Shown here piece by piece: positions 7,331 to 16,410 of a stretch of DNA of 64,000 bases. The translations under genes were made by a program, and so were the position numbers. Where the stretch lies: NCBI RefSeq assembly GCF_022374875.2, contig NZ_CP092428.2, positions 124,001 to 188,000 of the forward strand, written 5' to 3'. The stretch's first letter is position 1; the number at the start of each line of letters is the position of its first letter. The notes below the pieces were generated by a model that was not told the origin of the DNA, did no database searches, and saw only the letters and a program-made list of their open reading frames with translations. The DNA is from Mycolicibacterium rufum. Its GTDB lineage: Bacteria > Actinomycetota > Actinomycetes > Mycobacteriales > Mycobacteriaceae.

Positions 7331-8845
7331 TCAGGGGAAGCGGGTATAGCAGGCGTCGGCGTTGGGGGTGATGAGTCCGGATCGGAAGGCCATGATGCGG
7401 GTGAAGCCGGCGGCGACGGTGGTGCCGTTGACGTCGCTGGCGGCGAAGCCGTTGTTGAGCAGACCGGCGATAGCTTCGTCGAGGTCACCCGCGGACAGTT
7501 GGATGGTGCCGCCGGTACGGAGCGTGATGGGTTCGGTCATTTTGCGTTGCGCGACGCCGGTGAGGCAGGCGGTGCGCAGCGCGGCGGCGGTGGTGTCGAT
7601 GGGGACTCCGCGGTGGTGTTGCAGGGCAAGCATGTAGCGGGCGGTCAGCACGGAGATTGCGGTGTTGTCTCCTTGTAGGAGAACGCGTTCCTTCTCGTCG
7701 GCGGGGGTGCCCATCGCTTGCAGGGCGGGCAGGTCCACGGTGATGGTGTTGGTGGACGGGCAGTAGGACACTGGCGGGGTGGCCGTCGCGTCGGGGCACG
7801 GCTGGGCGGGTGCGGTAAGGGAAACGGTCGGAGGCGCGGCGGGGGTGAAGATCTGCGTCAACGCCTCGGTGATCGAGGTGATGAGTCCTTGGTCAATGGG
7901 TGATTCCCCGGTGGCAGCGCCGCCGCTCGCCTCAGGGTCGAGCATCATCGGCAGGTCGCCGCGGGCATGTTCGATCTGGTCCATGTCGATTCGCGCGCAG
8001 GCGTCGATTCCATCGATGAATCCGGTTTGGAAGGCGCTCACCCGGTCGAGGGCGGTGCCGTGGCCTTCTTCCACCATGTCTTCGTGTTCGGGGGTCAGGA
8101 TCGGGTCTCTGATGGTGATGACGCCGGCGATGACGCGGTTGAGTCCGTCACTGGTGTTGAGCTGAAAGCGTTTCGACGATCCTTCGGTGACCCAGCGGAT
8201 GTAGCTGCCGGCGAAGCAGTCGGCTTGCTGCTCGAGAACGAGTGTGGGTGTAGACCGGTCGACCAGGCCGCCCATCCGTTGCACGGCGTGGCCGTATTCG
8301 TGGGCGAATAGGGCGGCGATCGAGGCGTCGCCAAAGTATTTCATCCCGGCGGGAACGAGGTCGCCGCGATCCCAGGCGATGAGATCGGCACGCGGACAAT
8401 AGAATGCGTTGGGATTGTTGAATCCGCTTTCGCCGCACAGGATGGGGCCGCCCGGGTCGGTGGAGTCGTAGGAGGCGAGGTTGGCGACCGGGGTGAACGA
8501 TCCCTCCAACGGCGGGTCGGTGTAGTGCTGTTGCCAGTAGTCGACCACATCGTTGACGGCCAGCACCGCGAGGTGGTCGGCGTCAGAATTGTTGGTGTAG
8601 GCGACTTTTCCTTCTGGTGGTGGCGCGTCTTTGCGGACACCGCTGGGGCCGTCGACGACGGGCACGCCGGCGATGGTGTTGGGGTCATACATGCTGGACC
8701 GGGCCTGCCCCTGGATGGGGGTGGCGCAGCCGGTCATCACGACGGCCAGGACCGCCAAAGCGCCTGCGGCGGCGCAGCGCAGACGGCGCGGTTGTGATCG
8801 GGCCCGGGTGGTGCGTGGCTGGGCGGCACCTGTGGGAGTGGTCAT
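7331..8845 (-). CDS. lipoprotein neutral zinc metallopeptidase
   Basis: A 504-residue protein with a twin-arginine-rich start, a hydrophobic segment and a lipobox (VVMTGCATP, Cys near 40), so it should be lipid-anchored outside the membrane. The zinc motif HEYGHAVQ is near residue 181, followed by EQQADCFAG, whose Glu is the likely third ligand. This matches the YpfJ/neutral zinc metallopeptidase family found as lipoproteins in mycobacteria. Its ATG overlaps the stop of the upstream FHA gene by 4 bases (ATGA), so the two are coupled. Substrate unknown; it may process surface proteins of the adjacent signalling set. Confidence 0.88.
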   Translation of the reverse strand: MTTPTGAAQPRTTRARSQPRRLRCAAAGALAVLAVVMTGCATPIQGQARSSMYDPNTIAGVPVVDGPSGVRKDAPPPEGKVAYTNNSDADHLAVLAVNDVVDYWQQHYTDPPLEGSFTPVANLASYDSTDPGGPILCGESGFNNPNAFYCPRADLIAWDRGDLVPAGMKYFGDASIAALFAHEYGHAVQRMGGLVDRSTPTLVLEQQADCFAGSYIRWVTEGSSKRFQLNTSDGLNRVIAGVITIRDPILTPEHEDMVEEGHGTALDRVSAFQTGFIDGIDACARIDMDQIEHARGDLPMMLDPEASGGAATGESPIDQGLITSITEALTQIFTPAAPPTVSLTAPAQPCPDATATPPVSYCPSTNTITVDLPALQAMGTPADEKERVLLQGDNTAISVLTARYMLALQHHRGVPIDTTAAALRTACLTGVAQRKMTEPITLRTGGTIQLSAGDLDEAIAGLLNNGFAASDVNGTTVAAGFTRIMAFRSGLITPNADACYTRFP

Positions 8846-9960
8846 CGGCGGGTGGCTCCTGCACCGGTGAGGCCGGCAACGAGGAGCTCGAGCGCTGCGG
8901 TGACTGGTGCGCGCACGGGCTGTTCGGCTTCGGCGGCGTCGACCTCTTCGATCGTGATGTTGCAGTGGGTGGCGACCTCAGCGGCGCTGAGATGGTGATG
9001 GAGGCGCGCTGTGGCCAGTCGCTGACCGAGGGTGGCGCCGGGCGCTCGGGTGGCGGCGCGGAGCATGTCCTGGCGTGCTGCGCGGATGTGGCCGAGCAGT
9101 CCCAGCAGTTCGGGGCGATGGGTCGTGGTGCGGGCCGCGGTCGTGATGGTGCGTTCCAGGCGGCGCAGCTCGGCCAGTAGTGCGCTGATGTCGCTGGTGA
9201 AGGTGGCGCTGTCGGTTGGGGGCAGTTGCGCGACCCTGCGCAGCACGCCGTGCAGGGCGATCTCGGAGGCGTCGATGAGGACGGCGACCTGAACGGTGGG
9301 CGATAACACCTCGGTGGTGTCATCGTCGTCGGGTGCGAGCTCGCCGCCGCGGATCCGGGCGATCGTGCCGGGCGGCCATCTCAGGTAGGACTCGATCTTG
9401 GCCAGCGTCCCCGGCCGAGGCCAATGGGTGCCGCGTTCTAGCTTGACCAGCTGGGTCTGGCTGACGACCCGATCTTCGGCCAGGCGCCGCTGGGAGAAAC
9501 CCAGCTGTTCACGGCGCTCCATCACCGCCAGCCCTGCACGGGCGATGTCGGGGTCGGCTGGCTGCTCGACATCCGCGGCGGTGTCCTCGCCCGTTTCAAG
9601 AGATTCGGAGGGATCAGAGTGGCTGTGCTCGGCGGGTGCGACGGTGACTTCGATCCCGGCTGGATCACCTAGGCGCACCGAGGTCACCTGTTCGACCGCG
9701 ACGGAGTCGATACGGCGTCCGTCGAGAAAGGTGCCGTGCTTGCTGCCGGCATCTGTGATGACCCAGTGCCCGTCGGCGGGCTCGATGCGCACATGAACCC
9801 GCGACAGCGACGGGATCGGTACCCGGATATGCGCGGGCTCCTCGCGGCCGATGACGACCGCTCCGGCGTCGGCCTGGGCGGTCATCGTCTTGCCGGCGAC
9901 CGCGATCTGCACAGCGGGCAGCCTGGTTGCCGGGGTGCCTGACTCGGTCGGTCCGCTCAC
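8842..9960 (-). CDS. FHA domain and XRE-type HTH protein
   Basis: A 372-residue cytoplasmic protein. Residues about 10-105 form a forkhead-associated domain: GAVVIGREEPAHIRVPIPSLSRVHVRI, then GSKHGTFLDGRRI, with the phosphothreonine-binding Arg, Ser-Arg and Gly-Thr-Phe features. Residues about 150-190 contain an HTH (REQLGFSQRRLAEDRVVSQTQLVKLERG), and a second weak HTH-like part lies near 310-345. GTG 9960 is chosen for the ACGAGGAG upstream. FHA domains bind phosphothreonine proteins, so this is a likely reader for the kinase encoded at 14329, giving phosphorylation-linked transcription control. The fusion of FHA with an XRE HTH is the point of note. Confidence 0.85.
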   Translation of the reverse strand: MSGPTESGTPATRLPAVQIAVAGKTMTAQADAGAVVIGREEPAHIRVPIPSLSRVHVRIEPADGHWVITDAGSKHGTFLDGRRIDSVAVEQVTSVRLGDPAGIEVTVAPAEHSHSDPSESLETGEDTAADVEQPADPDIARAGLAVMERREQLGFSQRRLAEDRVVSQTQLVKLERGTHWPRPGTLAKIESYLRWPPGTIARIRGGELAPDDDDTTEVLSPTVQVAVLIDASEIALHGVLRRVAQLPPTDSATFTSDISALLAELRRLERTITTAARTTTHRPELLGLLGHIRAARQDMLRAATRAPGATLGQRLATARLHHHLSAAEVATHCNITIEEVDAAEAEQPVRAPVTAALELLVAGLTGAGATRR

Positions 9961-10262
9961 CTTAGGCTCCTCGTGAGGCTCGATTGTCGTGGCGTGTGTG
10001 CACCGAGGTGCTACAGATTGCGCTACAGGTTGTTGCACACCGATTCCTTGTTCTCCAAGCGGCTATCGATGCCGAGCGAACACGGTTCTACCAGCGCAAG
10101 CATCGATAGTGGGGCGTACCAGCCGATTCAGTATTACACGCAGAATCTTGGCCTCTTGGCGGCAAATTTTTGGTGCGCGGGGGGTGCAACGGATCGTGCG
10201 ATGATTAGTCGCAGACATGATGCCGGCGTTTGCTGGCGCGCCTCGATACGCAGGGGGATGCA
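9961..10262. promoter_or_regulatory. divergent promoter region of the signalling island
   Basis: About 300 bases between the leftward FHA gene and the rightward sensor gene. It is less GC-rich than its surroundings (for example GGCAAATTTTTGG near 10162) and holds a tandem repeat GCTACAGATTG / GCTACAGGTTG at 10010-10020 and 10022-10032. No exact sigma hexamers could be assigned. It should hold both promoters and their control sites. Confidence 0.5.
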
Positions 10263-11381
10263 GTGACTCCGCATGACCGACCACCGCACCGTGGCCGCGA
10301 CGCCGACCGCCCGACACCTCCGCCGGTGGGCCCGCCGCCGGCGCGCCCGTTCGATGAGCAAGACACGCTGCAGGCACCCCAGTTCTCCCCTCCTCCCCCG
10401 CCTCCGCAGTGGGGCGGGTACCCGCCGCCACCGCCCGCGGGGCCTGGCTGGCCGCAGCCTTCCCCCGTGGGCCAGGGCTGGCCCCAGCCTGCCCCCGGAG
10501 GCCCCGGCGGCCCCGGTGCGACACCGCCGCCGGCGCGGTCGGGTTTACCCCCTAAGCCGCAGCATCCCGCAGTCGCCGCGATACGCGCTCACCGGTGGCT
10601 GACGGTGGGTGCGGTGAGCGCCGCCGTGGTCGCCGTGGTGGCCGCTGGCGTGCTGATCGCCGACTCCGGAGAGGCCGCCGACACCACGGCGGCACCCACG
10701 ACCGCGCCGAGCAGCAAGGCCGGGGTGCCGGCCGGACCGACCACCACCGTCCGCGCGGACACCCCGGCACCGCCATCTCCCGCACCCACCCCAGCGCCGG
10801 CACCGGCGGGGCCGGTGATCGCCCCCGACGCGCTCGCGCCGCTGCTGCTGCCCGTTCCTGAGGCCGGAAAGCTGCTCAACAGCCCTGAACTGGCCGAGGT
10901 GGGGACCGAGACGGCGATGATGGGCGGCTCGGTCGCTCCGCCGCAATGCATGAGCGCCTTCGGGCCGGCCTACCGCGCCGCGTTCGAGGGAACCGGCTAT
11001 ACCGGGGTCGTGATCCAACTTCTGCAGCAGGGCCGCGCCCAGCAGGTCGCCCAAGCGGTCACCGCCTTCCCGGATCCTGCCGCGGCGAAGTCGGTGTTCG
11101 ACAAGCTGGTCGCTGACTGGAATTCCTGCCAGTCGCAACGCCTCACCTATTCCCCCGGCGGCGGCGATAAGGACACCGTGGTCGATGTGACCACAATCCG
11201 CACGATCGGCGACGTCGTTACGGTGATGCTGATCCCGACCACTCCCCCGGTGCCGGGCCAACAGTGCGAGCGCGATATGACGGTGCGCGGCAACGTCATT
11301 GTGGATGTGCGGGCCTGCTCACCGACTGTGGGTAGCGCCGGATATGCCATTGCCAGCGCTATCGCCGACAAGATCCGCTGA
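10263..11381 (+). CDS. PknH-sensor-like membrane protein
   Basis: A 372-residue protein. Residues 1-105 are a Pro/Gly/Gln-rich cytoplasmic tail, residues about 112-135 a single span (WLTVGAVSAAVVAVVAAGVL), then a Pro/Thr linker and an extracellular domain of about 190 residues. That domain resembles the PknH C-terminal sensor: LLLPVPEAGKLLNSPEL, PPQCMSAFGPAY, a helix with DPAAAKSVFDKLVADWNSC, and C-terminal GQQCERDM and RACSP. The four cysteines could form two disulfides as in PknH. There is no kinase domain here; the kinase is the fourth gene of this cluster. GTG 10263 has GGGGAT upstream. Confidence 0.8.
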   Translation: MTPHDRPPHRGRDADRPTPPPVGPPPARPFDEQDTLQAPQFSPPPPPPQWGGYPPPPPAGPGWPQPSPVGQGWPQPAPGGPGGPGATPPPARSGLPPKPQHPAVAAIRAHRWLTVGAVSAAVVAVVAAGVLIADSGEAADTTAAPTTAPSSKAGVPAGPTTTVRADTPAPPSPAPTPAPAPAGPVIAPDALAPLLLPVPEAGKLLNSPELAEVGTETAMMGGSVAPPQCMSAFGPAYRAAFEGTGYTGVVIQLLQQGRAQQVAQAVTAFPDPAAAKSVFDKLVADWNSCQSQRLTYSPGGGDKDTVVDVTTIRTIGDVVTVMLIPTTPPVPGQQCERDMTVRGNVIVDVRACSPTVGSAGYAIASAIADKIR

Positions 11382-11454
11382 CACCCCCTGACCGAGCGAC
11401 TCTTTGCCCGCGAGTGCGGGTCGACCACTAGCGCGCACCGAAGGAGATATCGCC

Positions 11455-12969
11455 GTGGCTGATTCACGACACGACGCCGACCGACCCCGCCCCGAGCCTG
11501 ACCCCGGTGATTCCGACGCACCCACCGCGATCACCCCCACCTTCACCCGCCCACCGAGCGGCAGCTCCGCGGGGCCTCCCCACGTCGACCCTGACGAACC
11601 CACGACCGCGGCACCCACGACCTCGAGCCCCCGGACTCCGGCGAACACCGCCGCCGTGGACCCCGACGCCGCTACCGGGCAGGCTCCTGTCACGCCGCGC
11701 ACGAACCATGATGCGCACCCGCCGTTCTCGCAATCGCAGCAGCGCTATCCGTGGCCGCCGAATCCGCCGACACCCACCGTGGCCTCGGCGCCGAGCCGGC
11801 CTGCGCCGACTCCCGCGGCTGCCCCGACTTCTAGTGCCCCGCCGCCCGCCGCCGCGGCGCCCCCTGCTTCGCATGCTCAGCAGTGGGCCGCTGGACCCCC
11901 ACCGCCCCCGCCGGGCTGGCCACCTCACCCGGCGCAGCAGTTCTATCCGGGGCACCCCCCTATGCCGATGCCGCCGACTCGGCCCGTGTGGCGGCGCCGA
12001 CCCGTGATCGTGGCCGCAGCCGCCGCTGTGGTCGTCGCGCTCGTCGTCGCTGTCGCTCTGTTCAGCGGGTCGGGCTCTGAGGGGGGCACCGCCGGCGGTG
12101 GTGACACCCCGGCGACTGCGGCCGACACCGTGACGGCCTATCTACAGGCCCTCAGCGACGGTGATGCTGATAAGGCCCTGTCCTTCGGCAAAGCCGAACC
12201 CTCGAGCAAGGATTTCCTCACCGACGACATCCTGCGCAAGCAGATAGCGAAGCAGCCCATCACCAACATCCGTGTCCTGGACAAGGGCGACGAGAAGTCG
12301 CCGCTGCGGATGGGGACGGTCAAGGTTGCCGCCGACTTCGGCGGGAAAACCTCCGAGGCCGATGTGCGGCTCACCAAAGTCGACGACGCCTGGAAACTGG
12401 ACAACGCGTTCGTTCGCATTGCTTTGCGGAACGTCTCGGGCGATGAGGGGGCCGAATCGACGTTGACCCTGTTCGGGGAACCTCTCAAAGACAAAGAATC
12501 GGTCAACGTGTTCCCTGGCTTCCAGCAGCTGGGCAGCACCAACGATTACCTTGAGGTGAGCCAGCTCGCCGACGCCGCCCCCTTGCAAGCGCTCAGCTTC
12601 GGCGGAACGTCGTTCCTGCAGCCGAAATTCGACCTCAACGACAAAGGTCAGCAAGCCGTGCAGAGCGCGGTCAGCGACGCATTCACCGCCTGCGAACGCT
12701 CCCACGCGCTCAACCCGCCCGGCTGCCCCTACAAGATGGACCGCCCCGACGCCGTGGAGGGGACCGCCAACTGGGGGCCCGCCGACATCAGCCAGGTCAA
12801 GATGGGCTTGTTCTTGGAGTATGCGATGACCACCACGGTCGACGGACCGGTCGTCATGCCGGTGACCGTCCAAACGGTCGACGGCGGCACCGCCTCCGGC
12901 AAGGTGGACAAGGTGTTCTTCGGCACCGTGGATTTGACCAAGAAGCCGCCGGCACTGACCACCAAGTGA
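11455..12969 (+). CDS. proline-rich single-span membrane protein
   Basis: A 504-residue protein starting MADSRHDADRPRPEPD. The GTG follows a perfect AAGGAGATAT. Residues 1-175 are low-complexity Pro/Thr/Ala, residues about 180-205 a membrane span (VIVAAAAAVVVALVVAVALF), then a Gly/Thr linker and an extracellular domain. The first part of the domain (TVTAYLQALSDGDADKALSF) has the DUF4878/lumazine-like NTF2 pattern often seen after mycobacterial TM segments; the second part is unassigned. It lies between the sensor and lipoprotein genes in one run, so it probably acts with them at the cell surface. Confidence 0.7.
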   Translation: MADSRHDADRPRPEPDPGDSDAPTAITPTFTRPPSGSSAGPPHVDPDEPTTAAPTTSSPRTPANTAAVDPDAATGQAPVTPRTNHDAHPPFSQSQQRYPWPPNPPTPTVASAPSRPAPTPAAAPTSSAPPPAAAAPPASHAQQWAAGPPPPPPGWPPHPAQQFYPGHPPMPMPPTRPVWRRRPVIVAAAAAVVVALVVAVALFSGSGSEGGTAGGGDTPATAADTVTAYLQALSDGDADKALSFGKAEPSSKDFLTDDILRKQIAKQPITNIRVLDKGDEKSPLRMGTVKVAADFGGKTSEADVRLTKVDDAWKLDNAFVRIALRNVSGDEGAESTLTLFGEPLKDKESVNVFPGFQQLGSTNDYLEVSQLADAAPLQALSFGGTSFLQPKFDLNDKGQQAVQSAVSDAFTACERSHALNPPGCPYKMDRPDAVEGTANWGPADISQVKMGLFLEYAMTTTVDGPVVMPVTVQTVDGGTASGKVDKVFFGTVDLTKKPPALTTK

Positions 12970-13037
12970 ATGCCGCAATGTCATCACCTCTGAGCACCCA
13001 CCATCGAGTGGATGGTCCACGTCAGGAGCGAGAGTCT

Positions 13038-14318
13038 ATGTGGGACAGGACAACCCGCCCTACTGTCGCGCTGATCGCCGGTGTCTGCGCCGTCCTGATC
13101 GCTGGGTGCGCCACCACCACCACCGCGGGTACCGCCATCCCCGCCAAGCAAGCCCCCGACGGTGGCGCGATCGTGGCGCTGATGGACACCGGTGACTACG
13201 CCACCGCGGCCAGCCGTCCGTTCGGCACCGCCGGTGACGACCCGTACTCTGGCGCCCTGCTCGAGGCGGATCGCATCGCCGACTACACCGTGGGACCGTG
13301 GGAGATCGACGCCGAGATCAACACGCTGCCCGCCCCGGTGAATCTGTCGCTGGTCGGTCCGGTCGCCTCGACCGACGACATGACACGCAACCGCATCTTT
13401 GATCCGCCGGTCGCCGCTGCCGCCGGCGCCAACGGATTCGTCAGCGGCTTCGCCACCGTACGAACCACCCCGTCAACAGCCAAACAGCAGCGCAGCCTGC
13501 AGAACGTGGTCCTGCGTTTCCCTGATCCTGCCGCCGCCACGGCAGCCGCCACCCAGATGGCCGCCGCGTTCACCCCCTGGCCAGGCTCGTCGCCACCACA
13601 ACCTGTGACGCTGACCGAGCTGCCAGAAACCGTCGCGATCACCTTCACCATGCCCGATCAGGGGCAGCGGATGGTCAGCTTCACTCCCCACGGCGCCTAC
13701 GTGTTCTACACCGTCGTCCAAGTCAGCGACTACCTCCTCGGAGCAGATACCGAAAACCTGTCGAGAGGAACTATTGATCTGCAGAAGACGCGGATCGACC
13801 AGTTCACCGCAACCGACCTGCCCGCGCTGAAAGACCTGCCACTAGACCCGACAGGGCAGCTGCTCGCCAAAACCCTGGTCGCGCCGGACAATCGGGCCCC
13901 GTTCCTGCTGGGTATCTGGAAACCGCGGGGCTGGCTGCACTTCGCCGTCGACCCCATCAAGACCATTTCGCTGTTCAGCACTGCCGGCGTGGACCAGGTG
14001 TCTCAACGTCTGACCACGGTGTACCAAGCGGCCAACCCCGATGGCGCGGTGCGGGTCGCTGACGGCCTCACCGAGCAGATTGGTAGTTTCGCCAACGTGC
14101 ACGGTATCGAGGGGGTGCGCGGGCTGCCCGCCGCGAAGTGCTATCAGCGCACCGTGGGACTGTTGCCGGCGACCGCGCCGATCACCTGGCAGCGGGTGCA
14201 GTGGGCGTTCAGCTGCGTGGCCACCGTCGACCGCTACGCCTACACCGCGTTCTCCACCACCGCCGAGGACGCCCGCCAACAGATGGGCGCTCAGTACCGA
14301 ATTCTGGCCGGTCAGTAG
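13038..14318 (+). CDS. DUF7373-type lipoprotein
   Basis: A 426-residue protein with a signal peptide and lipobox LIAGCATTT (Cys near 22). The mature part begins with [18 protein letters not shown] and [17 protein letters not shown], the pattern of mycobacterial DUF7373 lipoproteins, whose role is unknown. ATG 13038 is chosen for the CAGGAG 8-13 bases upstream; an earlier in-frame ATG would add a charged stretch before the signal peptide. The coding end sits 10 bases before the kinase start, so both are likely co-transcribed. A ligand-binding or cell-envelope role is inference. Confidence 0.8.
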   Translation: MWDRTTRPTVALIAGVCAVLIAGCATTTTAGTAIPAKQAPDGGAIVALMDTGDYATAASRPFGTAGDDPYSGALLEADRIADYTVGPWEIDAEINTLPAPVNLSLVGPVASTDDMTRNRIFDPPVAAAAGANGFVSGFATVRTTPSTAKQQRSLQNVVLRFPDPAAATAAATQMAAAFTPWPGSSPPQPVTLTELPETVAITFTMPDQGQRMVSFTPHGAYVFYTVVQVSDYLLGADTENLSRGTIDLQKTRIDQFTATDLPALKDLPLDPTGQLLAKTLVAPDNRAPFLLGIWKPRGWLHFAVDPIKTISLFSTAGVDQVSQRLTTVYQAANPDGAVRVADGLTEQIGSFANVHGIEGVRGLPAAKCYQRTVGLLPATAPITWQRVQWAFSCVATVDRYAYTAFSTTAEDARQQMGAQYRILAGQ

Positions 14319-14328
14319 GCGATTGCCG

Positions 14329-16290
14329 GTGACACTGCAACCAGGGGCCATCGTGGGTGGCTACACCATCGAAAGCGTCCTCGGTTCCGGCGGGATGGGC
14401 ACCGTGTATCGCGCTCGGCACCCCACCCTGCCCCGCAGTGACGCCCTCAAGGTGCTCTCCGCCGAGCTGTCGCGCGACGAGCACTTCCGGTCGCGGTTCG
14501 AGCGGGAAGCCGAACTCGCCGCCACCCTCGATCACCCCAACATCGTCACCGTCTACAACCGCGGAGACACCGACGGTCAGCTATGGATCGCGATGCAGTA
14601 CGTCGCCGGCAGCGACGCCGAAAAGGAACTCGCCGCGGGCCGGATGACGCCGCGCCGCGCGGTGCACATCATCGGCGAGGTCGCCGGTGCCCTGGACTAC
14701 GCCCACCGCCGCCAGCTGCTGCACCGTGACGCCAAACCCGCCAACTTCCTCCTTGCACCCCATGACGAGCGAATCTTCCTCGCCGACTTCGGTATTGCCC
14801 GCGCCCTCGACGACGCGGTGAACCTCACCCAAACCGGCATGGTGATGGCGAGCATCGCCTACGCCGCACCTGAGAGCCTCGCCGGCGAGACCGTCGACCA
14901 CCGCGCCGACATCTACTCACTGGGCTGCTCGCTGTATCGCCTGCTGACCGGGCAAGCGCCCTTCGCCCGCCCCGGCGGCATGGCCGCGGTCGCCGCCGCC
15001 CACCTCATGGACCCCCCACCGCGGCCCACCGACGCCGTACCCAGCCTGCCCACCGCCCTGGACGCCGTCATTGCCCGCGCCATGGCCAAAGAACCCGCGC
15101 AACGATTCCAGAGTGCTGGAGAGCTGGCCGCCGCCGCGCACCGCGCCCTCAACGACAGCACCGACGCCGTTGCGATCACCACCACCCCCACACCAGCAGC
15201 GCTCGGACCGCCCGACCGCACACCCCCGCACTGGCCCACCCAGCCCAGCCCGCTCACCCGCTCGACGGGGCCTGCGCCACAGCTCTCGCAGCCGTGGCTC
15301 AGCAGCCCGTACACGTTCGTCGACCTACCCGCTCCGACACCACGGCGGCGTCACCGCCGCACCCTCATCGCGGCGGTCCTGGCCGCCGTCGTCGTGCTTG
15401 TTGCCGGTGCTGTCACCTTCTGGGCCTGGCCCCGCGACACCGCCACCGCCTACACGCCGCAAACCTTCATCCACGAACACGGACAAACCACGCTCACCGA
15501 GGCGCCCGGCACGGTCGTCGCCGCCGGCCCCGGAGACGCCGACGCCGTCTTATCCCTGGGCGTGCAACCCGCCGCGATCGTCTCCCCCGCCGGCCCCGCA
15601 CCCTCGTATCTGACCGACCGCATCACCGGCGATGTCCGCGTTCTCGACACCGCAGATCCCGCGGCGATTGCCGCCACCCGCCCCGACCTCATCATCGACA
15701 CCGCGACCATGAATGCGCCCACCTACCAAGACCTGTCGAACATCGCCACCACCATCACCCGACCGCAAAACGCCAACGACTGGACCTGGCAGACCCAAAT
15801 CGAGTGGATCGCACGCATCCTCGGCCGCACCGACCAAGCCAAAGAACTCATCGATCAGACCGCCACATCCCAAGCCGAGCTGCGCACCAGCCACCCCGCA
15901 TTCGACGGCAAAAGCGTCCAGGCAGTCCTCGTCACCGACAATGGCGTCCAAGTCGCCTCCGCCACTTCCCCCAGCGCCCTATACCTGCAAGGCCTCGGCT
16001 TCCGCTACGCCGACCAACCCGCCACCACCGGAACCGACAGCCTGCTTGCCGTTACAGACCCTGCCCAGCTGAACAACCCACCCACCGACGTCCGTCTCGT
16101 ACTGCGCCGCGACCGCGCAGCCGGCGGCGGCAGCTACAACGGCCTATCGGAGCCCTTCACCCAATACACCGGCACTACCATCATCGTCGACGATCCCGCC
16201 ACCATCGACGCACTCCTCACCCCCGGCTACGCTGCCACCAGCTACCTCAACACCACCCTCGTCGACGCCCTCACCCGCCAGATCCGCTAA
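14329..16290 (+). CDS. Ser/Thr protein kinase fused to a periplasmic-binding-protein-like sensor
   Basis: A 653-residue protein. Residues about 1-265 are a Hanks-type kinase with glycine loop GSGGMGTVY, lysine in [15 protein letters not shown] (near 133), DFGIAR (near 152) and AAPES; all catalytic residues are present. A Pro-rich juxtamembrane part follows and a single span ([20 protein letters not shown], about 343-362). The outside domain (about 370-653) looks like an iron-siderophore substrate-binding protein (PF01497 type): [46 protein letters not shown], and a long helix with [16 protein letters not shown]. The kinase would thus be governed by a bound small molecule such as a siderophore. 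GTG 14329 or TTG 14323 is the start. Confidence 0.9.
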   Translation: MTLQPGAIVGGYTIESVLGSGGMGTVYRARHPTLPRSDALKVLSAELSRDEHFRSRFEREAELAATLDHPNIVTVYNRGDTDGQLWIAMQYVAGSDAEKELAAGRMTPRRAVHIIGEVAGALDYAHRRQLLHRDAKPANFLLAPHDERIFLADFGIARALDDAVNLTQTGMVMASIAYAAPESLAGETVDHRADIYSLGCSLYRLLTGQAPFARPGGMAAVAAAHLMDPPPRPTDAVPSLPTALDAVIARAMAKEPAQRFQSAGELAAAAHRALNDSTDAVAITTTPTPAALGPPDRTPPHWPTQPSPLTRSTGPAPQLSQPWLSSPYTFVDLPAPTPRRRHRRTLIAAVLAAVVVLVAGAVTFWAWPRDTATAYTPQTFIHEHGQTTLTEAPGTVVAAGPGDADAVLSLGVQPAAIVSPAGPAPSYLTDRITGDVRVLDTADPAAIAATRPDLIIDTATMNAPTYQDLSNIATTITRPQNANDWTWQTQIEWIARILGRTDQAKELIDQTATSQAELRTSHPAFDGKSVQAVLVTDNGVQVASATSPSALYLQGLGFRYADQPATTGTDSLLAVTDPAQLNNPPTDVRLVLRRDRAAGGGSYNGLSEPFTQYTGTTIIVDDPATIDALLTPGYAATSYLNTTLVDALTRQIR

Positions 16291-16410
16291 GAAAGCTATT
16301 TCGCTAGAGGCGGTGCTCTACCTCTCCCGGCTAAATAGGATCGGAATGCCGGGCCAGGTACGAGAGTCTGTCCGCGGCGGTCGCGGGACCGGAAATTTGG
16401 GGAGGTCGAG

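Noticed and set aside
14041..14328. Upstream extension of the kinase frame
   Set aside because: It overlaps the lipoprotein coding region in another frame and has no kinase or membrane features; the GTG at 14329 fits the kinase family start.
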